Below, piece by piece: positions 1 to 9,527 of a stretch of DNA of 64,000 nt. The translations under genes and the position numbers were made by a program. Position 1 is the stretch's first letter, and every line of letters starts with the position of its first letter. The stretch lies in NCBI RefSeq assembly GCF_009177095.1, contig NZ_AP021861.1, forward strand, positions 4,136,501 through 4,200,500, given 5' to 3'. A model generated the notes under the pieces. The model saw only the letters and a list, made by a program, of their open reading frames with translations. It was not told the origin of the DNA and did not search any database. The DNA comes from Lacipirellula parvula. GTDB lineage: Bacteria; Planctomycetota; Planctomycetia; Pirellulales; Lacipirellulaceae.

Positions 1-167
1 TTTGTGATTAAACAAATCCATCAACGACCATCCCCCAGCCACGCAAAAAAACAAAGCCGCTCGTCGGCGAGCCAGCGACGTCGCAAATTTTAGCCGCCGC
101 GCACGAGTACCGCAAAGAACGCCTGCAACGCTGTCGCCGCGCTAACGACCGCCGCAGAGCTGCGCAT

Positions 168-581
168 TCACCCGCGCAAGATCGCCTCGCCGGTCCGCGG
201 GTTTGTCAGGGTCACGTTTTCGAGTGCGCGAATACGCCACGTTTCGCCCTGCTTGATCAGCACAGCAAGGATCAGCGTATCGACCTGCTGCGGCCCAGCC
301 GGGTGAGCGACGCCCGCCGTGAGGCGACTCCAGAAATGGACGACCGCCGCTCCGTCAGCAATGTGCGCGACGTCGAGCAATTCGTTCGCAAGCGTCGAGT
401 CGCGATAGATCGTTTCGTGGATCGGAGCGTGCAGCGCCACGATCGCATCGCTGCCCCGGACGAAGTGCCCAAAACGATTCACGAACGTCGCGTCCTCGGC
501 AAACAGGCCGCCGAGCGCGGCCATGTCGTGAGCATTCCAAGCCGCTTGAAATGCAACGGGGGCGTCTTCTGGTCTATTCAT
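168..581 (-). CDS. SnoaL-like / SgcJ-EcaC family protein
   Basis: A 137-residue protein with the NTF2-like (SnoaL, DUF4440) pattern. An N-terminal helix holds AAWNAHDMAALGGLFAEDA, followed by a glycine-rich turn and a C-terminal strand with a tryptophan (GETWRIRALENVTL). Members of this fold are small alpha+beta cone proteins acting as isomerases, hydrolases or uncharacterised stress proteins, so the substrate cannot be named. There is no signal peptide, so it is probably cytoplasmic. The ATG at 581 begins where family homology starts. It stands alone, and the 236 bases to the desaturase hold only that gene's terminator. Bases 1-167 show no gene. Confidence 0.75.
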   Translation of the reverse strand: MNRPEDAPVAFQAAWNAHDMAALGGLFAEDATFVNRFGHFVRGSDAIVALHAPIHETIYRDSTLANELLDVAHIADGAAVVHFWSRLTAGVAHPAGPQQVDTLILAVLIKQGETWRIRALENVTLTNPRTGEAILRG

Positions 582-744
582 GTTGGTCAGAGTTTGTGGC
601 GCAGGTTACGCACGATCTCAATCGGGGGCGGCGCAGCCGCAGGACATCGTCGAGACGAATCTGAATCTCGGCGGCTGTCGAACGCAAGATGGATCCGCTT
701 GTTGCTCCAACACGCCAGTTTGAGCCCTAGCGCCACCAGTTCAT

Positions 745-778
745 AAAAAAAGCGAGGCGCCCATTCGGACGCCTCGCT
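745..778 (-). terminator. Intrinsic terminator of the desaturase gene
   Basis: A 9-bp perfect stem (751-759 with 770-778) with a 10-nt loop. On the minus strand it is followed by six or more U residues (745-750). It lies 40 bases past the desaturase stop. Confidence 0.8.
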
Positions 779-817
779 CGTTGATCTTTTTTAAATCCTG
801 CGGAAACGCTCGCCGCT

Positions 818-1825
818 TTACGCCCGAGCCTTCGGGATATCCCGCACCCGCACCACGTCCCACGCCAGGCCGACCTTTTCCATCATCCAGATCGACCAGT
901 AGGTGACGTCGACTTCCCACCAGCGGTGGCCCTGACGAGCGACGCGTTGGTAGGCGTGGTGGTTGTTGTGCCAGCCTTCGCCGAAGGCGAGGATGCCGAC
1001 CCACCACAGGTTGCGGCTGTTGTCGGTCGTTTCGTAGTTACGGTAGCCCCACAGGTGCGTTGCCGAGTTGACGAACCAGGTGACGTGCAGGACGTAGACC
1101 ATCCGCACGCCGAGGCCCCAGAGGACCATCGACCAGCCGGCCCAGTTGCCGCCGAGGCCCCAGCTTTCGGGACCGAAGTATCCCATCGCGTAGAGGATAC
1201 CGGCGCAGACCGCATGCGATGGGAGGAAGAGGTAATGGAGCGCGACCATCACCTTGTCCTTCATCATGTCGGGGGCGTAGCGATTGAGAACTTCCGCGTG
1301 CCACTTGCGGCCAAAGTTCGGCATGAACCAGAACGCATGGCTCCACCACGCGCCGTCGGTCGGCGAGTGGGGGTCGCCTTCGTGATCGCTGAAGGCGTGA
1401 TGCTTGCGGTGATTGGCGACCCAAGTGAGCGCCGAGCCTTCGCCCGACAGGCCGCCGAGGAAGGCGAGCAACCAGCGGACGGGGCGATACGTTTGAAAGC
1501 TCTTGTGCGTCAGCAACCGGTGGTAGCCCATGCAAACGCCGAAGCTACCGGTGATGAACGCCAGGACGACGCAAGTGATGAACGCCGGCCAGCTGAAGAA
1601 GAACAGCGCGGCGACGGCCATTACGTGGACCATGCCGATCCAAGAGACGATCGGCCAATTGAAGCCGAATTCCTTGAAGGGGCGCCGAGCGCGAATGTAA
1701 GAGGAAACCATTTTCAGCAGCGCGGCGTTGCTCATCGCCTCGCTGACGTCGATCGCCGTGCCGTTAGGGTCGACTGGCTCGCGCTTCGAGCGTTTCTGTA
1801 AACCCTTGGGGGTGACCGTGGACAT
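818..1825 (-). CDS. Acyl-CoA / acyl-lipid fatty acid desaturase
   Basis: A 335-residue membrane di-iron desaturase that introduces a double bond (probably delta-9) into fatty acyl chains to tune membrane fluidity. All three histidine boxes are visible: HRLLTH at about 102-107, HRKHH at 139-143 and HNNHH at 286-290. The family motif NSATHLWG is at about 253. Hydrophobic segments near 58-95 and 195-250 fit a four-helix membrane protein. The first 30 residues are polar and not part of the family core. The ATG at 1825 is the only good start. It is monocistronic, with its own terminator at 745-778. The electron donor is not encoded nearby. Confidence 0.92.
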   Translation of the reverse strand: MSTVTPKGLQKRSKREPVDPNGTAIDVSEAMSNAALLKMVSSYIRARRPFKEFGFNWPIVSWIGMVHVMAVAALFFFSWPAFITCVVLAFITGSFGVCMGYHRLLTHKSFQTYRPVRWLLAFLGGLSGEGSALTWVANHRKHHAFSDHEGDPHSPTDGAWWSHAFWFMPNFGRKWHAEVLNRYAPDMMKDKVMVALHYLFLPSHAVCAGILYAMGYFGPESWGLGGNWAGWSMVLWGLGVRMVYVLHVTWFVNSATHLWGYRNYETTDNSRNLWWVGILAFGEGWHNNHHAYQRVARQGHRWWEVDVTYWSIWMMEKVGLAWDVVRVRDIPKARA

Positions 1826-2169
1826 CGGCTGTGATTCCTTTCGTATCGTGAATCAGGTGAGTTCGGCGCGACGCCAAGTCACCGATGGTCGAGGTGTGAA
1901 GCGGGCGATGCGGGCGGGACGAATTGGAAATTGGCGGGGAATGAAGCAGGGCGCTCGCCGAAGTTTTTCACGCCGCCATGGATTGCGCGATTGAGCGCGA
2001 CGGCGCGCCCATTTTGGGCACGGCTGAACTACCTAATTTCGATTCCCTCCACAGATTCCGACTCCGTAAAGATAGGGAATTGCTCGCAACGACGCTAGAG
2101 CGTGCCAGAGATCTTGTTGCGACAGCGTCTCAATTACAGTTCATGAGCAACATGTTGCAGGGCGGGAAC
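1826..2169. other. Intergenic region upstream of the desaturase
   Basis: 344 bases between the desaturase start and the comEC stop. No convincing gene, riboswitch or tRNA was seen. The part at 2030-2160 is visibly more AT-rich than its surroundings and is the likely place for the desaturase promoter, but no clear -35/-10 pair could be fixed. Confidence 0.4.
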
Positions 2170-4716
2170 TTACTGCGAGCGGTAGGTCGAGACATCGAGT
2201 GCGGCTTGCCGCCGGACGACGCAACTGATGGCGCCATCCACGGCCGTGTGGCGCACGACGGCCCCCGCATGCTGATACGACTGCTGCGACAGCATGGTTC
2301 GGTCGCGTTCGCCGCCGCTGAAGATTACCCACTCGGGCGAGCACCACGCCGCGAAGCCGGGCGGGTCGCTGAGCGGGCTGCCGTGGTGGGGCGCCAGCAG
2401 AATGTCGCAGTCATACGCGGGGTCGGCGATCACCTGCTCGATGCCGGGCGACTCGAGATCGCCCGGCAGCAAAATGCGGCGGCCGTCGAACTCAATCGCC
2501 AGCAGCAAGCTGTTCGCATTGTCGCGGGCCATCAGCCCCTCGCGCGGAGGATGGTGGACTTCGATCGCGACATCGGCGTCGGCCGTTCGCAAGCGGTCGC
2601 CCATCCACACCTCGCGCAGCGGGATGCCGGCAGCGACGAGGCAATCGCGCAGGTAGTTCGGCGCCGTGAGATCGCCGCCGGTCGCGACCGGGTCGAACAT
2701 CATCGGCGAGACGTAAACGACGTCGATCGGAAAGCGTTCGAGCAGTCCCGGCAGCGCGTTGTAGTGATCGATGTCGGCATGCGACAGGACGATGGCGTCG
2801 ATCCGGTTGATGCCACGCGACCACAGAAAGGCGGCGATCGACTTGGTCGCCGCCTCAGGCGAACCGAGACTCCCCGCGTCGTAGAGCACCGTCTGCCCGC
2901 TCGGCAATTCGAGCACCGTACACGTGCCGTGTCCCATTGCCAGGAACGTGCACCGCAGCGTGTCGGGCGCCACGCGGCCGAAGCCAATCGCCGCGTAACC
3001 GATGGCGACCCACACGAGCGCGGCGAAAGTTTGCACCGGCCACTGCGGCCGCCAGCGGGGCAGGGCGATCCACAACCCAGCGACGCCATAAAACACGAGC
3101 GACCACCACCCCGGAAAGCCCGCCGTGTAGAAAAAGCTGCCGGGAATCTCGGCGGCGAATTGCACCAGCCACTCCGCCAAGTGCAGCGAGGTTCCGCACA
3201 CCCACCCGAGCCCCCACGCCACCGGCGGCACGAACCAGCCGATCGTCACGACTCCTAGTCCCGCCCCCAGCGCGACCGCAATGAGCGGCCCCGCGAGCGG
3301 CGTCAGCAAAATCCCCGCCGGCGTCACGATGTGAAAGTGGTACGCCACCAGCGGAGCCATCGCGACGCCGACCACCAGCGACGACACGGTCATCGCCACC
3401 ACCGCTTGCCGCGCACGCCGCACTACGCGCCGCGGCCAGGAGTAGTAAGAAACGATCATCCGTCGCAACGGATCGCGCGGCTCGCCCCGCCACTCCCAAC
3501 GCGACAGGACGAACAATATCGCCACGGCCAGAAAACTAAACTGCGTCCCCGCGCGAAAGAGCTCGCACGGGTTGAGCGCGAGCACCGCGAGCGCCGCGAG
3601 CCCCAAAATGTTCCCCATCGACGGCGTCCGCCCGCTCACTAGTGCCACGACGGTCATCAGAGTGAGAATCGTCGCCCGCGTCACCGACGGCTGCAGCCCC
3701 ACGACGAGCGCGTAAATCGCCACGGTGGCGAGCATCAGCGTCAGCCGCGACGCGTTGCCGAGCGGCACGCCTTGCACGATCCACCACACCATCCCGGCCA
3801 GCAGCGCCACATGGGCGCCCGACACGACGAGCAGGTGAATCGCCCCCGTGTTGAGAAACGCATCCTTCGTCGACTCGCTCAATCGCTCCTGATCGCCGAG
3901 TAACGTTGCGAGCACCAGCGGGGCGTCGCGCGTCGGCACGTTCGCCGTGAGCTGCTGCTCGCACCAATCGCGCACCGCGGCGAGCGGCGCATCGCGGCCG
4001 ACCTGCGGGGCTGCGCTCGTCACCGTGACGCAGCGGGGATACTCGCAGTAAAGTTCGCTGTTCCGGCGGAAGCGACGTTCGTGGGCGGCCCAGTCGTACT
4101 CGCCCGGGTTGAGCGGCGGCGCCGGCCGCGCGAGCTGCGCGAACACGACGACGCGATCACCCGCACCAACGCCATGCAATTCGCCCGCCACCCGCAACCG
4201 CGTCAGCCCGCCCGCCGTCCGCCACCCGACGCCGTCTCGAATCTGCTCAACCTCCAGCGTCGTCTCGCTGATTAGCGGCGCGGGCATCGCCCGCAGCGGA
4301 CTCCGATCCCCCGGCGGCGACACCTTTACTCTGTCGGCGAGTACACCGACAACGCACGCCGGAGCCGATTCTTCCCGCGCGAAGCGGCCGAGATCGCCGG
4401 CAGGGAACTCGTTCCAACACGCATGGTGCCAAGCCCCGCCGATCCAGCCGACCGCCACGAGCAGCGCCGCAGCAGCCGCACGCTCGCCCCCGCGGCGACC
4501 CGCGCAGACGGCACAAACGAGCGCGATCACGGCCCCAATCCACCACACGCCGAACAAACTCGCCTCGAGCCGCGAATGAAGTGCATGATCGGCGGCCACG
4601 CCGAGACCGCCCGCGACGGCCAGCCACGCCAACGGACGATAAGGCGTCCGCGGCAACGGCGATTCGGCTGTCGCGTCGAGTGATTCCAACCGCTTTTCAA
4701 CACCGCTAAAGGCCAC
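2170..4716 (-). CDS. comEC: ComEC/Rec2 family DNA-uptake protein
   Basis: A large polytopic inner-membrane protein that forms the channel for single-stranded DNA import in natural competence. The N-terminus has two membrane segments, then a DUF4131-like soluble domain, then the multi-helix competence core. The C-terminal third is a metallo-beta-lactamase domain with the HxDxDH motif (SHADIDHYNAL), a later GDLE and LLAPHHGS, as in ComEC. The frame stays open to 4845, but the first 43 residues are unlike the family and run into the start region of the divergent peptidase gene. The GTG at 4716 or the TTG at 4689 is more likely; 4716 is used, giving about 848 residues. No other competence gene is adjacent, though a prepilin peptidase lies at 18.5 kb. 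Confidence 0.88.
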   Translation of the reverse strand: MAFSGVEKRLESLDATAESPLPRTPYRPLAWLAVAGGLGVAADHALHSRLEASLFGVWWIGAVIALVCAVCAGRRGGERAAAAALLVAVGWIGGAWHHACWNEFPAGDLGRFAREESAPACVVGVLADRVKVSPPGDRSPLRAMPAPLISETTLEVEQIRDGVGWRTAGGLTRLRVAGELHGVGAGDRVVVFAQLARPAPPLNPGEYDWAAHERRFRRNSELYCEYPRCVTVTSAAPQVGRDAPLAAVRDWCEQQLTANVPTRDAPLVLATLLGDQERLSESTKDAFLNTGAIHLLVVSGAHVALLAGMVWWIVQGVPLGNASRLTLMLATVAIYALVVGLQPSVTRATILTLMTVVALVSGRTPSMGNILGLAALAVLALNPCELFRAGTQFSFLAVAILFVLSRWEWRGEPRDPLRRMIVSYYSWPRRVVRRARQAVVAMTVSSLVVGVAMAPLVAYHFHIVTPAGILLTPLAGPLIAVALGAGLGVVTIGWFVPPVAWGLGWVCGTSLHLAEWLVQFAAEIPGSFFYTAGFPGWWSLVFYGVAGLWIALPRWRPQWPVQTFAALVWVAIGYAAIGFGRVAPDTLRCTFLAMGHGTCTVLELPSGQTVLYDAGSLGSPEAATKSIAAFLWSRGINRIDAIVLSHADIDHYNALPGLLERFPIDVVYVSPMMFDPVATGGDLTAPNYLRDCLVAAGIPLREVWMGDRLRTADADVAIEVHHPPREGLMARDNANSLLLAIEFDGRRILLPGDLESPGIEQVIADPAYDCDILLAPHHGSPLSDPPGFAAWCSPEWVIFSGGERDRTMLSQQSYQHAGAVVRHTAVDGAISCVVRRQAALDVSTYRSQ

Positions 4717-4861
4717 CTGCCAACTTGGCGTCAGTCTACTCGAAGCGCACCCACGATGCGAAATCTCGTTCGTGGGTTGCTGACCGCCCCGCTTGGCGGA
4801 ACAATACGGGCGCACTGATCCCCATATCCAGCAAGGCTTTAGCATCGGAGGCGCGAGTTTG

Positions 4862-7105
4862 ATGGGTCTTTTTCACCCGCACCAGTTCTCAGGAAAATTG
4901 ACGAGCCGCCTATTGGCGGTCGTCGCCCTTGCCGCAGTCGTTGGCTGCAATCCCCCGCCGCGCGTCGAGGAATCGAAGGCAGCCGCCGACGAAGCCGCGA
5001 CGCCTGCCGAAGGCGAAAAGGCCGCCGAGGCAACTCCCGCGGCGACCACCACCGACGCCCCGGCCGATCAGGGCGCCTCAGCGAAGGAGCAAAAGTTGAT
5101 CCCCCGCAGCGTGTTGTTTGGCAATCCGCAGAAGGCCTCCGCTCGCATTAGCCCGAACGGCCAGTGGATGAGCTACCTCGCCCCCGTCGACGGCATTCTC
5201 AATGTCTTCGTCGCCCCGATCGACGATATGTCGGCCGCCAAGCAAGTGACCGACGACAAGACCCGCGACATCCGCGGCTACAGCTGGGCCTACACCGGCG
5301 AACACATCCTCTACACGCAAGACAAGGGCGGCGACGAAGATTGGCATCTGTACGCCACCGACGTTGCCACCGGCAAAACGACCGACCTCACGCCGCTCGA
5401 CAACATCCACGCCACGATCGAAGGCGTGAGCGAGAAGTTCCCCGATGAAATCCTCGTCGGCCTGAACGATCGCAACCCGCAGCTCCACGACATCTACCGC
5501 GTCAACCTGAAGACCGGCGATCGCAAACTGATCCAAGAAAACCCTGGCTACGCCGCGTTCATTACCGACGACGACTACAACGTTCGCTTCGCCTTTACCT
5601 ACACGGCCGACGGCGGCAACGAAGTCCTCGAACCGGCCGAGGGCGACGCCGGCAAGCCGGGCGACAAGGGCATCACCGACTGGGTCACCTTCATGAAGGT
5701 CGGCCCCGAAGACGCGATGTCGACCTCGCCCGCCGGCTTCAACAAGGACGGCACGGTGCTCTACCTGCTCGATAGCCGCGATCGCAACACGAGCGCCCTC
5801 TTCTCGATCGATCTCAAGACCGACGAGAAGAAGCTGATTGCCGAGAACCCCAAGGCCGACATCGGCGAGGTGCTGGTCCACCCGACTGAAAAGACGATCC
5901 AAGCGGTCGCCTTCACCTACGAGAAGACCGAGTGGGACATCCTCGACGAGTCGATCAAGAAAGATCTCGACTACCTGAAGACGGTCGAAGACGGCGAAGT
6001 GATCGTCACCAGCCGCACGCTCGACGATAAGCAATGGACCGTCGCGTTCATGCTCGACGACGGGCCGGTGAAGTTCTATCGCTACGATCGCGGCGAGGGG
6101 AAGGCCCACTTCCTCTTCAACAGCCGCGACGATCTCGAAGGCTACCCGCTCGTGAAGATGCACCCGGTGCTGATTCCAACGCGCGACGGCAAAGAGCTCG
6201 TTTCGTACCTCACGCTGCCGGCCGGCAGCGACCCTGACGGCGACGGCGTACCGAACACGCCGGTGCCGCTGGTGCTGAACGTCCACGGCGGCCCGTGGGC
6301 CCGCGATGCGTGGGGCTTTGATCCCGAGCATCAATGGCTCGCCGATCGTGGCTACGCCGTGCTCGCCGTGAATTACCGCGGTTCGACCGGCTTCGGCAAG
6401 TCATTCGTCAACGCGGCGAACGGCGAATGGGCCGGCAAGATGCACGACGACCTGATCGACGCCGTCAACTGGGCCGTCAAGAAGGGGATCGCTCAAAAGG
6501 ACAAGGTCGCCATCATGGGCGGCAGCTACGGTGGTTACGCAACCCTGGTTGGTCTGACGTACACCCCCGACGTCTTCGCCGCCGGCGTCGACATCGTCGG
6601 CCCGTCGAGCCTCGTGACGCTGTTAGAAAACGTGCCGCCCTACTGGGCCTCGTTCATGCCCGTCATGAAGATCCGCGTCGGCGACGTCGACACGGAAGAA
6701 GGCAAGGCGGAGTTGCTCAAGCGGTCGCCGATGACGAAGGTCGACCAAATCAAGAAGCCGCTCCTCATCGGCCAAGGCGCCAACGACCCGCGGGTCACGC
6801 AGCTCGAGGCCGATCAAATCGTCAAATCGATGGAAGACAAGAAAATTCCGGTCACCTACGTCCTCTATCCCGACGAGGGCCACGGCTTCGCCCGCGAGCC
6901 GAACCGCAAGTCGTTCAACGCCGTCACCGAAGCGTTCCTCGCGGAACACCTCGGCGGCAAGTATGAGCCGGTTGGCAAAGATTTTGAAGGGGCGTCGATC
7001 CACGTCCCGAGCGGAGCGGCCCAAGTGCCGGGGCTCGATAAGGAGCTAAAGGCCGATCGGAAGCAAATGCCGCCGAAGCCAGAGGCGAAGGAAACTGAGA
7101 AGTAG
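4862..7105 (+). CDS. S9 family (prolyl oligopeptidase-like) secreted peptidase
   Basis: A 747-residue serine peptidase. An N-terminal beta-propeller (about 80-410) precedes an alpha/beta hydrolase domain. Catalytic Ser is about residue 555 in GGSYGGYA, Asp about 642 in GANDPRV and His about 674 in EGHGF. The N-terminus looks like a lipoprotein signal ending AAVVGC, followed by an Ala/Glu-rich linker, so the enzyme is probably anchored and periplasmic or external. The frame opens at 4793, but the ATG at 4862 gives the signal peptide directly. An odd short insert, SDPDGDGVPNTPVP, just before the hydrolase domain resembles a calcium-binding acidic loop. It is transcribed divergently from comEC and ends before an inverted repeat and a strong terminator. 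Confidence 0.9.
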   Translation: MGLFHPHQFSGKLTSRLLAVVALAAVVGCNPPPRVEESKAAADEAATPAEGEKAAEATPAATTTDAPADQGASAKEQKLIPRSVLFGNPQKASARISPNGQWMSYLAPVDGILNVFVAPIDDMSAAKQVTDDKTRDIRGYSWAYTGEHILYTQDKGGDEDWHLYATDVATGKTTDLTPLDNIHATIEGVSEKFPDEILVGLNDRNPQLHDIYRVNLKTGDRKLIQENPGYAAFITDDDYNVRFAFTYTADGGNEVLEPAEGDAGKPGDKGITDWVTFMKVGPEDAMSTSPAGFNKDGTVLYLLDSRDRNTSALFSIDLKTDEKKLIAENPKADIGEVLVHPTEKTIQAVAFTYEKTEWDILDESIKKDLDYLKTVEDGEVIVTSRTLDDKQWTVAFMLDDGPVKFYRYDRGEGKAHFLFNSRDDLEGYPLVKMHPVLIPTRDGKELVSYLTLPAGSDPDGDGVPNTPVPLVLNVHGGPWARDAWGFDPEHQWLADRGYAVLAVNYRGSTGFGKSFVNAANGEWAGKMHDDLIDAVNWAVKKGIAQKDKVAIMGGSYGGYATLVGLTYTPDVFAAGVDIVGPSSLVTLLENVPPYWASFMPVMKIRVGDVDTEEGKAELLKRSPMTKVDQIKKPLLIGQGANDPRVTQLEADQIVKSMEDKKIPVTYVLYPDEGHGFAREPNRKSFNAVTEAFLAEHLGGKYEPVGKDFEGASIHVPSGAAQVPGLDKELKADRKQMPPKPEAKETEK

Positions 7106-7116
7106 AGTCGCGTCCG

Positions 7117-7195
7117 AAGGGGTCGGGGGCCTTTGGCCACTGGCGACTCGCTTCTGAATTGACGACTACCAGTGGCAAAAGGCCCCCGACCCCGT
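7117..7195. repeat. Intergenic inverted repeat, family I, copy 1
   Basis: Left arm GGGGTCGGGGGCCTTTGGCC and right arm GGCAAAAGGCCCCCGACCCC flank about 35 unrelated bases. A second copy lies at 39403-39483. It sits directly after the peptidase stop. Confidence 0.75.
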
Positions 7196-7214
7196 CAATC
7201 TCACCATCCCGCAG

Positions 7215-7250
7215 CGGCCCTCTCGAACCTTTCGAGAGGGCCGTTTTTTT
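7215..7250 (+). terminator. Intrinsic terminator of the S9 peptidase gene
   Basis: A 13-bp perfect stem (7215-7227 with 7231-7243), a 3-nt loop, then seven T. The same hairpin with about 20 bases of shared upstream sequence recurs at 8293-8326. Confidence 0.92.
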
Positions 7251-7451
7251 GTTACCACGTGAGTCTTTGGCGCTGCGCATTGCGGAACGCTCTTTGGAAT
7301 CGACACACGTGCGCAACGCGCCTACTTCTCGATTCAAAAGACGTTAACAGCAAATATGATCGCATTTAACGCGAAGCGTCGCTCTTGCCTCGCAGGCGTC
7401 ACAGACTTAAGCACGCGTGAACACTCTGCCAATTCATCCCGCAGGCGCCGA

Positions 7452-8252
7452 ATGAACGACAATGAAGCAGCCTGGTGGTCGGCCACTCGCGCCAAGGGCC
7501 AAAAACGCTACGTCATCTCGCGTAGCGTGCTGTTCTGCGGAGTCGCCATGGTTTTGGTAGCCGTCATGGACTTCCTCGGCTGGCAGCAACAACCGTCCGA
7601 TTGGATTTGGTACCTCATTGGCTTTCTAGTCGGCGGCTATCTATTTAGCGTTTGGACGTGGAAAGGCTCAGAGCAGCAGTATCGCGCATGGCAGACGAGT
7701 CGCCTGCCAACGCCGACCTCCGCTCCTACGAAGCCTGCCGCCAGCGTTCGCCAGCCCACGACTCAATCCGGCAGCCCCGCAACGATTCCCCCGAGCGTAA
7801 CCGACTTATTGCAGACTCCCTCGGAAGCACACGTTGCGGCGTTACTTGATGACGACGACGCCATCTTCCTCGTCGACTGGCGTGAAGAAGACGACGTCAT
7901 TATCGAGTACTGCGAATCGATCCTCCGCACCGGCTCTCTCTCGGCCGCGATTATCGACGTCGACGCCGATCCCGGATTTGAACTCTACATCGAGTATTCG
8001 GGCAAACGGTCGAAAGTACCGCTTGTCGTCGGGCACGAAGATCGCCACATCACTCTCTATTCGCTCAATCAAGCCCTTGCTCCCGACTACGAGATCCGCG
8101 TCTGCGTCGACTCGCAAGGCAGCGACACGCTGGCATTTTTGCCGCTCCGCTCCGCACATTGGTCTACGCTCGAACAGACCTACGGTCGGCTGGTGGATAA
8201 GCATTTCCGCAAGATTACGCAGCAACCCAATCTCTTCACGGATCGGTGGTGA
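7452..8252 (+). CDS. Hypothetical membrane protein
   Basis: Family not recognised. From the ATG at 7452 it is 266 residues. A short charged N-terminus is followed by two closely spaced hydrophobic segments (VLFCGVAMVLVAVMDFLGW and WIWYLIGFLVGGYLFSVWTW), which would form a hairpin in the membrane. A Pro/Thr/Ser-rich linker leads to an acidic soluble C-terminal domain of about 150 residues beginning DLLQTPSEAHVAALL. The frame is open from 7356, but the upstream 32 residues are basic and unlike a protein start. It is a single gene between two copies of the same terminator. Confidence 0.6.
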   Translation: MNDNEAAWWSATRAKGQKRYVISRSVLFCGVAMVLVAVMDFLGWQQQPSDWIWYLIGFLVGGYLFSVWTWKGSEQQYRAWQTSRLPTPTSAPTKPAASVRQPTTQSGSPATIPPSVTDLLQTPSEAHVAALLDDDDAIFLVDWREEDDVIIEYCESILRTGSLSAAIIDVDADPGFELYIEYSGKRSKVPLVVGHEDRHITLYSLNQALAPDYEIRVCVDSQGSDTLAFLPLRSAHWSTLEQTYGRLVDKHFRKITQQPNLFTDRW

Positions 8253-8292
8253 TCGCCGAAGGCTCGCAACCCCGTCAATCTCACCACCACCG

Positions 8293-8326
8293 CGGCCCTC
8301 TCGAACCTTTCGAGAGGGCCGTTTTT
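8293..8326 (+). terminator. Intrinsic terminator, duplicate of 7215-7250
   Basis: The 13-bp stem (8293-8305 with 8309-8321) and CCT loop match the upstream terminator, followed by five T. The preceding CCCCGTCAATCTCACCA is also shared, so this is a duplicated block, not independent origin. Confidence 0.9.
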
Positions 8327-8965
8327 CGTTGGCGGCCGCCACCCCAAGTGGCCGAAAATAGGGGTTCGGCAGCCAAGCGAATCGCCGCTAAAATGAAGAG
8401 AACCGGCTAGAGAAAGAGCCCGTTGCTCCCAGCGGTAAACGGCTCAGCGTCAACCGCAAGGCGGTCCCGAAGGGACCTCGCGACAATAGCCCAGCACTTC
8501 CAGTGCTGGGAACAGGCGACGCAACAGAATCGCTAGCCCCAGCGGGGCGACTGATGAGTTGACCGAAACGGACCGTGTCGCCTGAGACATACAAACCACG
8601 CGACACGACACCACTTAAAACGTTACCCACAAACAACTAACGATTAATGTCGCCAAAAACGCGAAACGCGACACAAAGCGACAGCAGCTCGGCCGCCAGG
8701 CCGCCGCAGCCAACCAAAATTCGTCCCAACTCCCCGCTACAGGTGCGGTTGCGTTCCCCGCAAGCATCTGTACATTAGTGGGGATCGTTACCAGTTTTTA
8801 TCACAGTGTCTTGTTGTAGGAAGAGTTGTAGCAGTCTCGCCAGCATGAGTTTTGTGCTCGCGTCGCCGGAGGCGTCGCGAGAGGGGTCGCCTCCCGTCAC
8901 CGGGGCAGCTGCGACCAACTCGGCCCAGGCCAGCGCTAGAGCGACAGAACACGCGGAAAGAACAG
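8327..8965. other. Long gene-free leader of rpsO with small palindromes
   Basis: No convincing protein gene. The stretch holds short inverted repeats (AGCACTTCCAGTGCT near 8491, a GGTCCCGAAGGGACC hairpin near 8463) and TGTCGC-type motifs at 8645-8690 resembling those at 45470-45592. The rpsO promoter and any S15 autoregulatory leader should lie in the last 200 bases. Confidence 0.5.
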
Positions 8966-9235
8966 ATGTCAGTCACGAAAGAACGCAAGAGCGAGTTGAT
9001 CCAGGATTTTGGCCGTACGGGAAGCGACACCGGGTCGCCGGAGGTCCAGATTTCGATCCTGACCACCCGCATTGCGGAAATGACGACCCATCTGCAGCTT
9101 CACAAGAAAGACTTCGCCAGCCGTCGCGGCTTGCTCGGCATGGTCAGCCGGCGTCGTCGTCTGCTCGATTACGTGAAGCGGACCAATCCGCAAAAGTATC
9201 TCGATCTGTTGCAGCGTCTGGATATCCGCAAGTAA
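8966..9235 (+). CDS. rpsO: 30S ribosomal protein S15
   Basis: An 89-residue S15, the usual length, that binds the central domain of 16S rRNA. It begins MSVTKERKSELIQDFGR and has the conserved TGSPEVQ and LLGMVSRRRRLLDY segments. The frame is open upstream, but the ATG at 8966 is preceded by GGAAAG and matches the family start. pnp follows after 292 bases, the classical rpsO-pnp order. That spacer holds no recognised gene and may contain the pnp leader hairpin. Confidence 0.97.
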   Translation: MSVTKERKSELIQDFGRTGSDTGSPEVQISILTTRIAEMTTHLQLHKKDFASRRGLLGMVSRRRRLLDYVKRTNPQKYLDLLQRLDIRK

Positions 9236-9527
9236 CGCCTTCGCCGAACCAGTGAGCATCGCCCCCGGCAAGCTCGCCGGTCGGCCTCGCGAACTTCTCT
9301 GCGAACGCTCCCGCTGCGGGGGGCGCCGAGTCGGTACGTCGCCAACTTTGCGTGGCGCCGCGTCCCCTGCCGTCTTCATTCGGCCGCGCCGCTCATCATC
9401 GCGCTCAAGGCGCGGGTATGCTTGCGTGTTCGCGTCTCGCCCGCCGGCTGCCTGAGATTCTCAGGCCCTCGACGGGACACGGCGCTTCTGCGAACGACTC
9501 GCAACGACAAAAGTAGGAACCAAGAAA

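Noticed and set aside
926-1801. Long plus-strand frame opposite the desaturase
   Set aside because: Shadow of a GC-rich gene: no start signal, no domain, and Arg/Ala/Asp-heavy composition. The same holds for 1978-3258, 9405-11021, 15016-15885, 49396-51126 and 62068-63321.
4717-4845. N-terminal extension of ComEC to 4845
   Set aside because: The extra residues are not family-like and overlap the region just before the divergent peptidase start.
8388-8636. 82-codon minus-strand frame in the rpsO leader
   Set aside because: Covers palindromes, has no ribosome site and no recognisable domain.
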